A stretch of DNA of 64,000 nucleotides from Platycnemis pennipes (GCA_933228895.1 OW121847.1:84733656-84797655), one strand, 5' to 3'; counted from the stretch's first letter, positions 26,360-39,800 are shown. The notes: generated from the sequence alone by a model not told the origin. Program-made: numbers and translations.

Positions 26360-28158
26360 TCATGTAGGAAATGCTTCTGAAACTTAATTTTCCTCTAGTT
26401 CTGTAGCTTTATTTTCCAAGGGATAATATTTGCATATTAGGTGTCAACTGATACATGAAATTGTGTTAATTTGAGGGAAAGATAAGTTCAGGTAAATTTA
26501 AGGTAATCTTGGTGAAATTTGAGAAACTTCATCTCAGATCATAGTATTCCTGGATATGGCCCAACCACTCTTGAAAGTTACGATGGATTTGATTATGGCC
26601 ATTTATTATGCCTCTGCTGCACACAGAACAGTGGGCTGTACGAGCCTAGCAGAATGGTACTAGACAACATGTAGAAATTGCATATCAGTACCTATCACAG
26701 TGGAATCAGCCACAAGGTCAGTTCATCCACCCTGCTGATCTTAATATGTACTCGAGGCATTAGTGCCCCTTAATGGCTTCATTGTTGGAAGTTTGTGGTT
26801 TATGGAAGAATTCATAGTGGTGGTGGTTTTCAGAAAATGCTTCATAGAGGCATATAGAATAGGGAATATTGTGAGCTTTTAGCATTTAAATTTCAGAAAA
26901 ATGCACAAAAATATTCTTAAAATAGGGAAATCTTTGAAAATGTTACTTGCCAATTGCTGAACCACAATGAATTACCTATTTAGTTAATATGTATGTAGCA
27001 CCCCGAAAAATTTTGCAGTGTGAGCATTGGTTTACATTTTTGAATTCATATGAACTTTTATTTTTTTATGACAAGTGTATCCCTTTAAGGGCATCTTCAG
27101 TTAGAAGATAGCAACGAGTAAATTTATTTCCATCGTATATGTGCAAGTGTAGAGTTATAGTAAGGATAGGTTTGGTGGTAAGGAGTAGGATTGTTGGAAA
27201 GGGGGATGTCACTACAACCTCATGATTCCCCCTCCCTGCCCTGCCTCATTCCTTCCTCCTATTCTATGCCACAACCTCACCATTTTTATGTATAGAGGAC
27301 CTTGTGGCTTAAATTTTGTATTACCTGATGATGCTAAATAGTAGCAAAATTAATCACATTTATACAATCATAAAGTAGAAAGCTTAAGATTTTCACTCAC
27401 ATGCTTTGTAAATCTTCGCCTAAAACATCATTGCATCAATCCTGTAATGTGCTCAATGTTGTCTCCTCTGAATTATTTCATTTTCAGAGTGCCCACTGAA
27501 ACATTCTAAGCTAAAACAGTACATTTTCTCAACCCTTCTTCACGTAGCTTTTCCACATTGGTTATTGATAATGTAGTGACAAGGCCATCTAACAAGGAGT
27601 CCAAACTTCATCATTTTGTATGATTTCTCTTTTTTCATTGATAAGAAGGATTTGAATAAATATAATTTAAAATGCAATCACTTGTGATGATCCTATCAGG
27701 TGTTTCCAGCATCATCATCAGTTGATCAAAATCAATTTAGAATAACTATTCATTTTGACCTCGGGCCTCAGGTTAGCTTATATAAAAACTATTTCACCTT
27801 TGGTATAAACATTCTTCGTATAGGAACCATTTGTCTCTTTTATATACCTATTTACTTCCCAGCTGCTCTGTGTCCAGTGTATGGAGATGTGACTTTGTTC
27901 ATAACTGTAAGAAATTTTTTTTTACTCTTTTTCATGCATGAAAGTGCCTTCAATACACAATGGTGCGTGCTTTTTTATAAAATCAGATTTTTGTTGAACA
28001 TAATTATTCAAACACGACCTCAAGGGTCATGATTTTTCTTTTCCCTGTTTGTGTGTGTTCCATTCTTTAAATTTTCTGTGGTGGAAGGTAATGACATGAA
28101 AATTTCACCTATGTCAATCAGCGCAAACAGTGACGTGCAGTGATATTCTGTTTTTTAG
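26360..28158. other. No exon recognised; probable SCYL1 intron
   Basis: AT-rich, CpG-poor DNA ending in the acceptor of the SCYL1 exon at 28159. The frame at 27700-28032 begins after a CAG but has no recognisable domain. A CCTGATGATG word at about 27329 recurs in several repeats of this window. Confidence 0.45.
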
Positions 28159-28299
28159 GGGTCGAAATGGTGATCCTAGCTGTTCAGCCCCACTTTTGAC
28201 TGGTCGTGCCAGCTCCCCCGATCAGCAAGATACCGAAGATGGAAGTAGTTGGGGTGGATGGGAGACAAACAGCTCCAAAGATAAGTCCAGGAGGGGAAG
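28159..28299 (+). CDS. SCYL1: SCYL1 penultimate coding exon
   Basis: 141 nt between the acceptor TTTTTTAG and the donor AAG|GTATGT. It holds one base, 46 codons and two bases. It encodes a Ser/Gly/Asp-rich segment including SSWGGWETNSS and a basic KDKSRRG end. Confidence 0.68.
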
Positions 28300-29792
28300 G
28301 TATGTACTTAAATTGTAAATTAAATTTTTGGTACTTTAATAAGCACAGGTGTACCTCACGGTATATTGTATTTGATATTGTATTGCTGTTTCAAATGGCA
28401 AATATTTAATGCATAATTATTTTTATAGCATAAAATAAAAAATTACGTATTTATAAAAGAAGATATATTACGACAACTCATCAAATTTGAGGTTTTTAAT
28501 GTGCTTAGAAAACCTATTGTGTGAACTTCCAATTGAACAAAAATTCAGAACTAACTTTGGTGATTACAGAGTATTATATTAGTATATAAGTAACAGTATA
28601 GTGGTAAAAATATAATGAATAAATACAGTATTATATTTAAGTGAAACCTGATACACAATGCAAATAAGTGCGGAAACATAGAAAGTAATTTATAATAACA
28701 TATTACTTGTTATTGTAAATTGCTTCATGCATAAATATCTGGGGAAATAAAGGAATATGCTTAGAATTTTGTTCTTGTAGTCCAGCAACGCATTGACATT
28801 GCTCCATGTGCAGCATTCATTTGTTGTTCATTCAAAGAGAGAATAAACTGTCATATGTATGAATAAACCAGTCTGTTCCACCTCTCCTACCAGAAGTATC
28901 TGTTCCCCAGCACTGCTGGTCTGACTATTTTCTATTCACTGAATCTAGTTTGAATTTGAGAGACAGTGGTGTGGGTTGTCATGCTCGCCTTCAATACATT
29001 TTTCATTGTCAGTGTTCAGTCTTCAGACTCCTCGGATTGCATTCCTTTAACCTATTGGCTTAAAATTTTTTCTTAGTGCTTATACCCCTAAAAATATCTA
29101 TATATTTTTTACGAAGTCATTTATTGATATATATTTTGTCATTTATTATCAGTAATTATTGAGCAATGTTATAATATTAATGTTATAACATCACTTGAAA
29201 AAAAATTGAATTATGAAACCTGAATTATCTTTATAAATGAAGGGCACTTTTGAGAGGCCGGCAAATTGCCATCTTCTTAAACCAATGGGTTAATGTGTGG
29301 TCAACGTACCCCACTATTTTCTATGTCTGCCTGCCTAAAGCAGTGAACTGAGACTTTGCATGAATGTCTCGATACACTATTTATGATTTTAGCCATTGCA
29401 CTCTTACTTGAAGCTCTATTCATTAATTAAATTCCATGGTTCCCTAAGAATCTCTTTAATCTTGCCTCCTCAGCCAAAAGTCTCTTGGAGCCACCACAGC
29501 CAAAGCTCATAATGACTGGGACAACTCTTGGGGCGATGGGTGGAACTCTGGGAGCAACTCCGATACTTCACCCACAAAGGTGCCTTCTTCACCTTCAACG
29601 GAAATGACGCGAGGGAGTGTAAAAGGAGTTAAGCTTGGTGCTAGTGGAAAGAGTGCAAGTGCACAGGGGAAGAAGAAAGGTGCTAAAGAAGGGCTACTCA
29701 TTGACTTTGATGAGGAGAAAGTTGGAAGTGGACATGATTGGAACTCTAAATGGGATGATGAAGAATGGGAAATGCTGAACAAGAAGGACTAA
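28159..29792 (+). CDS. SCYL1: SCYL1-type protein, last two coding exons (partial gene)
   Basis: Exons 28159-28299 and 29474-29792 join in frame (intron GTATGT...CAG) to give about 150 C-terminal residues. Both carry tryptophan and aspartate-rich segments (SSWGGWETNSS; HNDWDNSWGDGWNSG; HDWNSKWDDEEWE) with low-complexity linkers, a KLGASGK-type basic stretch and LLIDFDEE. This is the character of the disordered tail of SCYL1 (Drosophila yata), a catalytically inactive kinase-like protein that binds COPI coats in Golgi-to-ER traffic. The kinase-like and HEAT-repeat parts would be encoded upstream and were not found. The final residues LNKKD keep a basic pair near the end, where vertebrate SCYL1 has a dibasic COPI-binding motif. 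The first exon begins with the third base of a codon, so an upstream exon is required. Aftiphilin-like tails are the main alternative. Confidence 0.7.
28300..29473 (+). other. SCYL1 last intron
   Basis: A 1,174-bp AT-rich GT-AG intron (GTATGT...CTCCTCAG). Nothing else was seen in it. Confidence 0.65.
29474..29792 (+). CDS. SCYL1: SCYL1 terminal coding exon
   Basis: 319 nt from acceptor CTCCTCAG to TAA. After completing a split Ser codon it encodes 105 residues: a W/D-rich start, a Ser/Pro/Thr linker, a Gly/Lys-rich basic stretch, LLIDFDEEK and a final tryptophan-rich acidic segment ending LNKKD. Confidence 0.72.
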
Positions 29793-32700
29793 TATTGAAA
29801 TTGTATGAGTCTCACTGTGCTGAAGATAAATTTAATTGAATGGCCAGGCTTCCAAATAGGATTGCATATTATGTGCAAGTGATAATCTTGATGAATATTA
29901 GACCCAGAATTTTTTTTGTTTTGATGGGTTTGAGTAGTCCTGGAGCATATTTGGTATCTGGCTTCAAATGATAATTTTGCAACTGTTGTCATCTCTTCTT
30001 GCAGATCACCTTTTTTAGCAATGATTTTGTTCATGCGGTGATATCCTTCTCTTTGTCTTGAGCCTCTTACCAAAGGTATTTAGCAGAGAATTTGTTTCTC
30101 ATTGCTCTGTTGCGCACACCTAAGAGTCATTGAGGATTACACTGTGCTTTAATGACATTTTACTTGTGATTTAGTTGCACAAAGGAACCTATTTAGCATA
30201 ATTGAATTTTTATATTTTTTGTCATGTCCTTGCAGTGATAAAAGCTGTGTTGTGCTTTAGGCAACTTGAATGTGGTGATATTTTTACATGTGTAATATTT
30301 GAGTGTACAGATGTTTGTGGGCTGCCATACTTGAGTAATTCCTGAGTATTTATGTAAATATATTGTCATAAAAATGGGATTATAACATCCACTTAATAAA
30401 TACTAGTTTTAACCTTTTATGAAGAAAGATTACCAGATGTTATCCTTCTTATTGTATTGTAGATATTATCATGTATAAGGCATTAAATTGGTGCTGCTGG
30501 GCCAAGTTGCTGAAGCTTTATTGATTAAGTTTACCTTTGTAGCATAAAAAGTTTTATAGTGTTTCACTGTTGTTGTAATGGAATCACTAGAGAAAAATGT
30601 TTGTAAACACTGGTAATACTTATACTGGTGGTCATGCATGCTTATGTTCATATTTTTCAGAGTATATGGTAATGTTCCACTTGACACAAACACAGTAATG
30701 AATGCCATAGGTCACTATGGGAAGAAATTCGAAGTAGCTAATTCCTCACTGAAGCATTATGAAACTGCATCTCTTTTGTTAACAGTCAAACCATTTGCAA
30801 CATGGACTCATAGCTATACAAAATTTAGTGTTAAGTGGTCATTCATCTCTGACCATGAATGACAACCATCATATGCTTTATAAGTTACCTCCACCTTCAT
30901 TCCTCCATTAGGAAACGGTTCCTAAAATCAAAAAGACAATGCTTGACACTTCCCTATTCTAATTCTATTTATCTCTATGAAAGAACATTTGGTGCTATTT
31001 GCTTGATGTTGTTATACAATATCCTTCAGTCTGCTTACTCAAGCATGGTAAATTGCTTGGAATTACATGCAGGCAGCCTATTTGGAATGACAGAGTATTC
31101 AAGGAAATAAGAGAAAGGGGCACTTTAAGTTTTTAGATAAATGTATGAGAAAAGAGGAAGCAATGATACTAGGGAGACCTTAATGCCATCAGTGTTGATT
31201 GGTACAGGAGTTGTTCTTCATCAACAAGGAATGATTTGTTCCACTCTTAAAACTGAATCATTGGTCCTACACTTAAAAATGGATATAAATTAGAAGGGAT
31301 TGAGCTTCATATGAAGTTACATCTAAGAAATCATGCAGGATTGGTATGAAAGGTTCTTTTATTTATTGCAATGACTTGGTAGTCAAATCATTGAAAATAT
31401 TTTGACTTAGAGCATGCAAAGCAAGAATTATTTTCAGTGTTAATTACTAGTTAATATAACTTGGGAAATGTTGTTTCCTATCATTAACTTAGCCAAGCTG
31501 TACATTATTTGGTTATCAAAGCTTTCTGTTTATTGCTCTTGTTTCTAGGAAAAAATGCTAGCCCATATTCCAAATTTGCCATTTTCACAGACTGTTAATG
31601 CAGAAGAAAAACTAAAAAAATTAATCTGACATGAATTGTCAAGCTGGCATTTGGTAGTGTGTGGATTGGTAGCTTGGAATCATTTAGTGCGTTTCAAATG
31701 CATTTTATTTTAAATCAATGCTGGAGACAACCATGCTGGTATATCTACATAAAATAGATATTATGGATATTGTGAATGCATCATAATTTTATAAAAACTT
31801 GTTTTGTAAAAGTATTTCATGTCCATGGTTGATTTGGGATTTAACATATTTTAGGTAATGCATATAGTGAAATTATTAATGAGATTGCCTTTAATTATTT
31901 CCTACTGGCATTTCCTAATTTTTGTTGCATTTCTAATTGTTTATAAATTATTTAACAGATGCGGTGAGTTAAATGACCACTTCCTTGTGGATTCTTAATT
32001 TATAATGCCTCTGTGAGTGGTATATTATATATTTTGTGTAAGGCTTGACTGTATGTACTTATTATTCAAAGACAATTTATCTGAGTTACTTATTCTTTTA
32101 ATGGCTTGTTATTTTCCAAAGTAATGTGAAACTTTTTGTAATGTTATTTTGGCTGTTTGTTGAGAAAAATACTCTGTTAAGGTTATAGAATTTGAGATGT
32201 TAACTAAAAGTATGCAGTATTTTTTATGTTGATTTAGGAGTGCATCTGAATGTGGCTAATGATTAGCAGCTATTGTATGCAACATTTAAATTTGTACCAT
32301 AGTTTGAGCCACTTTCATATTGAATTTTTTTTTAATTGTAATTTTAATAAATCAAACCAGAATTTGATATTCCCAATGGTCAGCTGATGAACTTTAACTT
32401 ACAACATTAGGGAAAAAAATTTACATCTGAAAGTATCCCTATGCTCCGAAAGTATGTGGTGTACTGTTCTCTATGAAATTTATTAGTATGTTGAAAGATC
32501 TTTTAAGTGGATGAAATATATTTTAAACTGGAGATTTGCTTATACTTTTCTTTCTTCGCTCTCTCGTTTGGTATTTATGCATGGATTCTAGTGTTATTCT
32601 ATCATGAAACAACTGTCAATTGAATTGAGCTTCATGTAATAGCCATCAATTACCATGAGAAAAGCTGCTCCATTCATTCCTCTCTGGTTTTGAAATGAGG

Positions 32701-33127
32701 TTAATTTTCTAGCAGGCCTTTAGACACCGTTGATGATCTTACTCTTGAAATCAGCTATGGTGACCACTTTGACGCATTGATTATTTTAAGTAATGAATCA
32801 TTTTTGTAAAGAGTAGAATAATATTTTTGTGATAAATATAATTGTAAACAGTGATTTACTCTTGTGATGTTATTGGCTCCATCTTTATTTTTGAAGGTAT
32901 CTCCTGAATGTATGGATGATGGGTGTTTGAAGTTTATATTAGAAGATCATCTTCAATTTTTGTCTTTTCACTGAGAATAGCAGAATAAAGAAGGAAAGAA
33001 CTTGAAAACTCAGGATCTCCACTCTTTGTCCTCATTCATAAAACCATTCTTCAAGCTTGGAATCTAACCTGACCATATCAACACAATCAACTTTCTATTT
33101 CTGCATGTGAAATGTCTGTGCCGCAAA
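29793..33127 (+). other. SCYL1 3' UTR and intergenic DNA
   Basis: AT-rich, CpG-poor DNA with no supported coding exon. AATAAA occurs at 30395-30400, about 600 bp after the stop, and again at 32346-32351, so more than one mRNA end is possible. The frames at 30638-31110 have no recognisable domain. Confidence 0.5.
30395..30400 (+). terminator. Candidate poly(A) signal of SCYL1
   Basis: AATAAA about 600 bp downstream of the SCYL1 stop codon, the first canonical hexamer noticed. It is a short motif, so certainty is limited. Confidence 0.4.
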
Positions 33128-33302
33128 GACCTTTTTAGATTTGTCTGCTGATATTATAATTAGATCAATCGATTTTAGCAGATAGAACACATAGCAGACA
33201 GGCAGACCTTTTTAGATTTGTCTGCTGATATTATAGATCAATCAATATTAGCAGATAGCTGATAGACATCTTTAGATTTGTCTGCTGATATTAGCAGACA
33301 TT
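33128..33302. repeat. Three-unit tandem repeat upstream of GTF3C5
   Basis: The core TTTAGATTTGTCTGCTGATA occurs three times (from about 33134, 33212 and 33273), each followed by AGATCAAT or TAGCAGA variants. Unit lengths are uneven (about 78 and 60 bp). It lies roughly 460 bp before the GTF3C5 start codon, so it may fall in the promoter region. Confidence 0.7.
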
Positions 33303-33763
33303 CCGCAAATATAATAATAAAATGTTTTAATCAAGCAAAGAAATTAAGGCATAAAAATAGATAATGTGTTGAAGAAAATTTTCCTTGCTTGACGTTAAAG
33401 GAAGGAGTAACTAATCTTTTACACAGAAAATTATCTTTGAATTAGGAACAAATGGGTATAACTTTTAATTATTAATTTGAGACTTCAAGAGTAAAAAAAT
33501 ATTGATTAGCCGAAACTCCTCCTTTGAACTAATGGCTTTAAATTTTAGTGTTAAATCTCCAAAATGTGTTTTCAAAGATTACATACACATGGTGCTAATG
33601 CCAGTTTTGGGACTGCTTCGAATATTGCGCACTTGCCTGTCGTATATTTGTATGTCATTTGTTATCGCAGGCGGGCAGGCGGATCTTCTGCTAATGCAGT
33701 GGTGGTGCGTTGTTTTGTGCAGTTCATGTTTCAAATGCAATTTCTGTGAAGTTTATGTTTGCC

Positions 33764-33886
33764 ATGAGTAATTTTGAAGGCAGTCATGACTTTAATCGTA
33801 ACTTAATTTGCATCGAGTACCCAGGAGTGGTGAAAAATGTGGATAAAATGCTTGATACTCTTGGAGGCTTGAATTCCATTTCATCG
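33764..33886 (+). CDS. GTF3C5: GTF3C5 exon 1
   Basis: 41 codons from the start Met, ending at TCG|GTATGA (phase 0). It holds the family-defining CIEYPGVV and MLDTLGG words at the start of the N-terminal barrel. Confidence 0.93.
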
Positions 33887-36800
33887 GTATGACGCTATGA
33901 AATGTTTATGGAGACGTTCATCATTTTGTTTTCACGTTTATGTTCTAGCTGTTAACGCTATTAACTGACAAATGTATTATATGCAGGTTGTTTCACAAAA
34001 GAAAAGACGATTGGAGTTGCGCTTCCGTACGGATGATGTGTTCTCAAAGCCTGCGTGTGGTGATAGGCACACAACTTCTGCATTATTACTGAGAATTAAA
34101 GTTCGGAGAAAGGTAGTACCCAGTGTACACTGTAAGGAATCAGGTCTCAATGGAGAAAATGTTGAATCTGATAATGAATGTGCAGGCGAAGTTGTATCCT
34201 GTGAAACCACTGTTGTCGGAAAAATAACCACTGTTTATAAATTTTCCAGTGAGTAGTCGTTGGTTTTGATGAATTTCTGTGTAAATGTTTGATTCGTTAC
34301 GCCACTTATCATCCTGTAGGTATGTGTGACTTCCAGTATTTGCCTTTATTGACTGATTCCAAAGGAAATAGTCGATGTATTTATGAAGATGTAGTTCCGT
34401 ATGGAGTTAAGGATTATTCTTGGATTTTGAATCCAGATGCTCCTCTTTTCATCCTCCCTCCGTCGTTTTCGCGAATGGACACTCCTCAGGTATTTTGATT
34501 GTGACCTGAAAATGAGCTTTCTTAAGTAGTTTATTGCCGTGAGAATGATAACATGAATCGATACTCGGTGTTTCCATGATGCTGTAAATGAGTAATTTAA
34601 AATATATAAGTGTTTTTAACAGCTATAACTACACCTTTTTCATCAGAGCTATTCATTTAGAAGAGGCAAAGAAGACGCGGACACTCCTGTGAACTCGCAA
34701 TCAAAGTCGTCCAAAGGTGGGACAGCGTTTCCAAAAACTGTAATTGGTCGCACTCGATGCCGCCGTTCGTTGCATACAATTTTCGTGTCATGGCATAAAA
34801 TGTGGACCTCCAGGAAACACCCCAAAGATGGAAAAAGTGAGAAAATAAACTTAAAAGTGATTTTTTTATATTTTCCTTTTTTTTAACGTTTTTGCTTACC
34901 CAATTTGCATGTTTGGATCTTACTTTCATATGATTCGCTGTTATATACTCAAATTTACTAACTTGAATGAATGGATTTTCTTGTAAGGACCCTATGGCTT
35001 CTTAATGCCTTGGAATGTGTGAATGAGGAGTAAAGTTGGTTCAGAGAAGTGATAGTATCAATGAATGATTTTTAGAAATTTCAGGGTTGTTTTTCTCGTC
35101 GCTGCTTTTGAATTGCATGCATAAAATTAGTTGGGATTTTGTAAAGTCAAAAGCTGAATTTTATTAAAGGTACAAGAGACAGACAACACCATCTCTCTCA
35201 GTAGGGCCAATGCATGGATAGTAATGCCTTTGTCAAATTGAATTTGTGCCTAAAATCTAATGAAGTAAAATTTGTAAACTAAAACAGATAGCACCCTTTT
35301 TAGCCCCCAGATAGCACCTCACCTCTTTGTGAAACCTCCATGACTCCCCGAGGGTGTGGTTGGTAATGAGGCCTGTACATATTACCGTTGAATAAAAAAT
35401 ACTTTTGTTAGTAACCACCTCTCACCGTATTACTGGTTTTACAGTATAGTTTTATAATTTCACTCTAGAAACATTACATTATCACGAGATATGGGTACTG
35501 CACCCTGCTTGGCGCTCGTGTATGGGCCTTGACGCAATCACTGCTGATGGCATCTTAAGAGGCTATGCCAGTGTTTACAAATTGTGGGTGGCATCTTATG
35601 AGGCCACAATGCAATTGGCAAACAAAATTTTTATTTCGTCAAGTACTGGGCAGATAAAGTTTTAGCACATTTAATGTATTAACTGATTTTTGTGGCAGAA
35701 ACTGGAATTCCCAAGGCTCAGTGCCTGTGAAATCTTAATTTTGGAAACAGTGGACTTCCAAATCATCTGAATTTTTGTAATGTAATCTTTAATAGAATGG
35801 TCTTTTCATAAATAGATTTCTCATAGAAGAAGGTTCTTATCTTTCTTAGTGTATGTATCTTTTGAGTGAGTTTTTCGTGAGTCTTCATCCAGGTTATGAT
35901 CTGCACTGACGATTTGGGGAATGACTAGCTCATCATCTTCAAAGTAATGAAGATGTTTGAATCATTCCCCTGAAGATGATGAGTGCATCATTCATGGATA
36001 CATCAGCATGGATGGAGTGCATAACCCAAATGAAGACCAGAGAAGTTACTGAAAAAAATCATTCATTTGAGTGAGGTGTTCCTTCTTTCAAACTTTAAGA
36101 AATAATAATTGTTTATTTATCACACTTTCACATTATATAAGGCAAGTCAAGACAATGTATGTACAATCACAGTACAGAAACAATGAAAACCAAACACAAA
36201 GCAAAAGGTTAAGAATGTCATGTTAGGCGCGATGAGCACAATACTGATAATCACTCAGGTTAATGAAATAAAATAAATTGTAGGGGTGGGTGAGGGCCTT
36301 CTGGAGTCTCCATGGCACTTCCATTTATTTCCATTGTGCCAACCCACATTTAACCTGCCCGCCATTTGCAAACAAGGGACAAGAGCACCATGGAGGAGGG
36401 TCTCCTATCCAGCCTCTGTCCAGGCCCAGCATTGCTTAACTTCGGTGATCTCATGTGAAGGGGTGTTTCAACGTGGCTAGTCATATAATGTCAGCATGGA
36501 TGATAGAATAGAATTAAATCCACTTCATTTACAGAGCAGAAACATTTCTCCTGAAGGAAACTTTGAACATTATGTTTAAAAGCACACAAAGGTTTGATGT
36601 TTTTTATCTGATTGGGCAGTTTGTTAAATAGTTTGATGCCCAATTCATGTAGGACTAGAGCTGGCTGCACTAGTACTAACACTACCTTGATAGAGATATT
36701 TCAATCTTTGAGTCTCATATAGATGGAAATCAGCATTTATGGAGAATTTGAACAGGTTTTATCAAACATATATCACTGAGAACATGATGTATGTAATAGG

Positions 36801-39800
36801 GAAAGGAAGAGTGTTTAATTTGCAAAGATGAGATGGGGATCAATATGGCTCTTTTGTAAAAATCCTGACTAATCTTTTCTGTAATTTTAAAGTCTTCACT
36901 GCATGTGTGGATGAAATGCAAAGTATTATGCTGTATATTATGTGTGAGAAAAAGATACCATAATATAGAATTAATTGGAAATAAAGACTAACTTAACTAC
37001 GCAAAGTTCTCACGATAACCCACAGAGCTAAGTTTTTTCATGAGTGTGTCAATATGCATTTCCCAATAGAGGTTGGCACTTAGGTGCTCGCTAAGAAAAT
37101 TTAATTTGTTAACCTGTTCTATAGTATTATCGTTGAACTTAACTATAAAGTTATTTTCAATTTTATTATGAGGAAATATAACAGACTGTGATTTTTGGGT
37201 ATTAAGGCAGAGATGGTTTTCTTGACACCAGGTATTAATTTTAGTAGAAATAACATTTGCATTATCAATCCGAGTAGTAGAAATCTTCCTATCCATGTGA
37301 TGTACTGTGAATGTCATCAATAGAAGGATAGGCAAGTTTTGCAAAGCATTAACCAGAGAAAGACCACTCCAATAGTGTGGAATATATGAAGATCATCACT
37401 TGATTGCTTTAGAAATACTAACTTAAAATTATGTAGTAAACATTAATGTTAAAAATTTAGTTTTAATAAGAGTATATGTTCCCGAATCGCTCACTTTTAC
37501 TTGCCCAGATCAGTTTTTAAGTAATTGTTTCTTGTGTTAACCTCACCATCATAAATTCTTTTTATTGCATGACCCTGCCTGCCTTCATCACCTGATGATG
37601 CTGCACTGTGGCTAAACCCGGGTCATGCATTAAAAAGATTTTATATGGCATTGCAGTATTTTCTTCTCTTATCTTCACTCACCCTCATCATACCTACCAC
37701 CACAATTCCAACTGCTTCTTCCATTTTCCCGTAAGTGACTGGGAATGGTACATAGTTGCTTTTGGTTTTCTGGAAGAACTCTGGAATACCTCTCTCAACC
37801 TTAAGTGTCTCTTAGCCCTCAGGTGCAACCCGATCTCTCTTGTCCATGTTCTCGTCCTTTCCTACCCTGACTTCCCCACCCCACTTACACCTTGGACTGT
37901 ACATTATATTTTTGTGTCCATAATATGCAGATTCTTACTTTAAAATGCATTATAAAATTGGACTGAAAAAACTCGCTAATATTGTTATGTATAATCAAAA
38001 CATTTTATTAAATGCTGCTACTAGTATTTATCGTACATCCTGGCCTTTAGGGTTCACTGTCATGTTCTGTGAAGTTTCCAGCTGTTGATGATGTGGGCCC
38101 ATGAACTACCATCGACTATTGTGCCTTGTAGTTCCCAGTAAAACATAATGCGGCCCTGCTAATCCTTCCTTTCTCCTCTTCACTCACTTTACCCCAACCC
38201 ACCTCAGCTCTTCCTTCTTGTTTTCCTCACTCAGTCCACACTCCCGCCCACTGCTGGTTGAAGACCCATCAACGCAAGGAAATCCCTCTACCCAGCTTAA
38301 CACCACTACTTTCCCTTTTACCCCTTCTCATCCCACCCCACAACCCCCACCTCACCACACTCCCTTCTGACAGATGTCCTTACTGTCGTACCCGACTTGG
38401 TATAAAATAAGATGGATGCATGATCAGTCACCTCAAGACATAACAATGTCATGAAACCTGGGTCGTGCCTATTGAAATACATATATAAGTTTTATTCTTT
38501 TATTTTCCATCAGGGAGGAAGTTCATCAGGACCAGAGCCTTTGTCAAGTTTACAAAGGTTTTGTTCAATTTCATCCACTGAGACTTAACGATGCAATAGT
38601 AAAAGTAGAATATGTATGTTGGATACTGAGAAAATTGGATGTTGTCATATTTTGTGTACACTAATTAGAAATATTTAGCAAATAAATTGGTTATGACTTC
38701 AATCGTGCTAACAGATTGATCATGAAGACACATTACATTTAGTAATCTCTCAGTCTGTCTTACAGCATTTGTATGATTCCGAAAGTGTTTAATGTCACCA
38801 GGAATAGATGACTCCAATTGCATCATGTAATTGTTGTAACATGCTTTAATCAACTCTGCACATTTTGACCTAATCCCAGAGAATCTAACATAATCTGATT
38901 GCAAACCAGTTTGCTTATACAGTTTATGAAGAGGCTTTTTAAAACCAATCAGCTTCCTTAGTTCATTATTAAACCAATGAGGAAAACTACTGGATTTAAA
39001 AGTAGTAATAGGAGTGATCTGTTGTATTCCTTGATACAATAATGCATAAAATTGTTCAAAAGCCTCTCCACTCCACACTCCTAAACATTACCCACCAACT
39101 TGGATTTTACTGCAGTCATGAAACCACCACCACCTTTATTCACACTAGAATAAACATAGCAATTACTCCTGAAGATATTGTAATCGCCCAAGCATAGTTA
39201 ACTGCTTACAATGTTTGGATTAAGCCACATATCAGTTGTCGCAATCACTTCATAATCACAGTTCAATACCAAGTCTGTCAAGTCACGTAATTTAGAACAC
39301 ATTCCTCTGACATTCTGGTAGTAAATCGAGAGGTTTGATTAAGATTTTGACTTTTCAAGTTTTTTGAGCACAGACAATTTTCGGGGACCTAGTAGAATAG
39401 CCCAGGCAAAGAAGGCATTCTTTCAATAGAGGAATGTACTTACAGATGGAAATAGGTACAAGCTTAGAAGTAAGGAAGCAATTCATCAGAATGTATATCT
39501 GGAGCATGTTTCTTTACGGCAGTGAGATATGGACGATGACAGCAGCAGAGAAGAAAAGGGTGGATGCATTCAAAATATGATGCTACCGAAGAATGATGAA
39601 GATAAAATGGATTGACCGAGTGACAAATGAAGAAGTCCTAAGAAGAGTGGGAGAAAAGAGAAGTCTTCTGAAAACTATAAAAAGAAGACGGGACAACCTA
39701 ATCGGCCGTATCTTAAGATCTTATCACAATGGCTTGATGAAGACATTCGTTGAAGGAAAAGTGAACAGGAAGAAAAGAAAAGGCAGGCCTCATATGAGTT

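Noticed and set aside
27700..28032. Additional SCYL1 exon
   Set aside because: It starts after a CAG, but the translation shows no Trp/Asp-rich or HEAT-like sequence and no donor in phase.
33128..33302. CRISPR-like array
   Set aside because: Only three uneven units with no regular spacers, in an animal genome.
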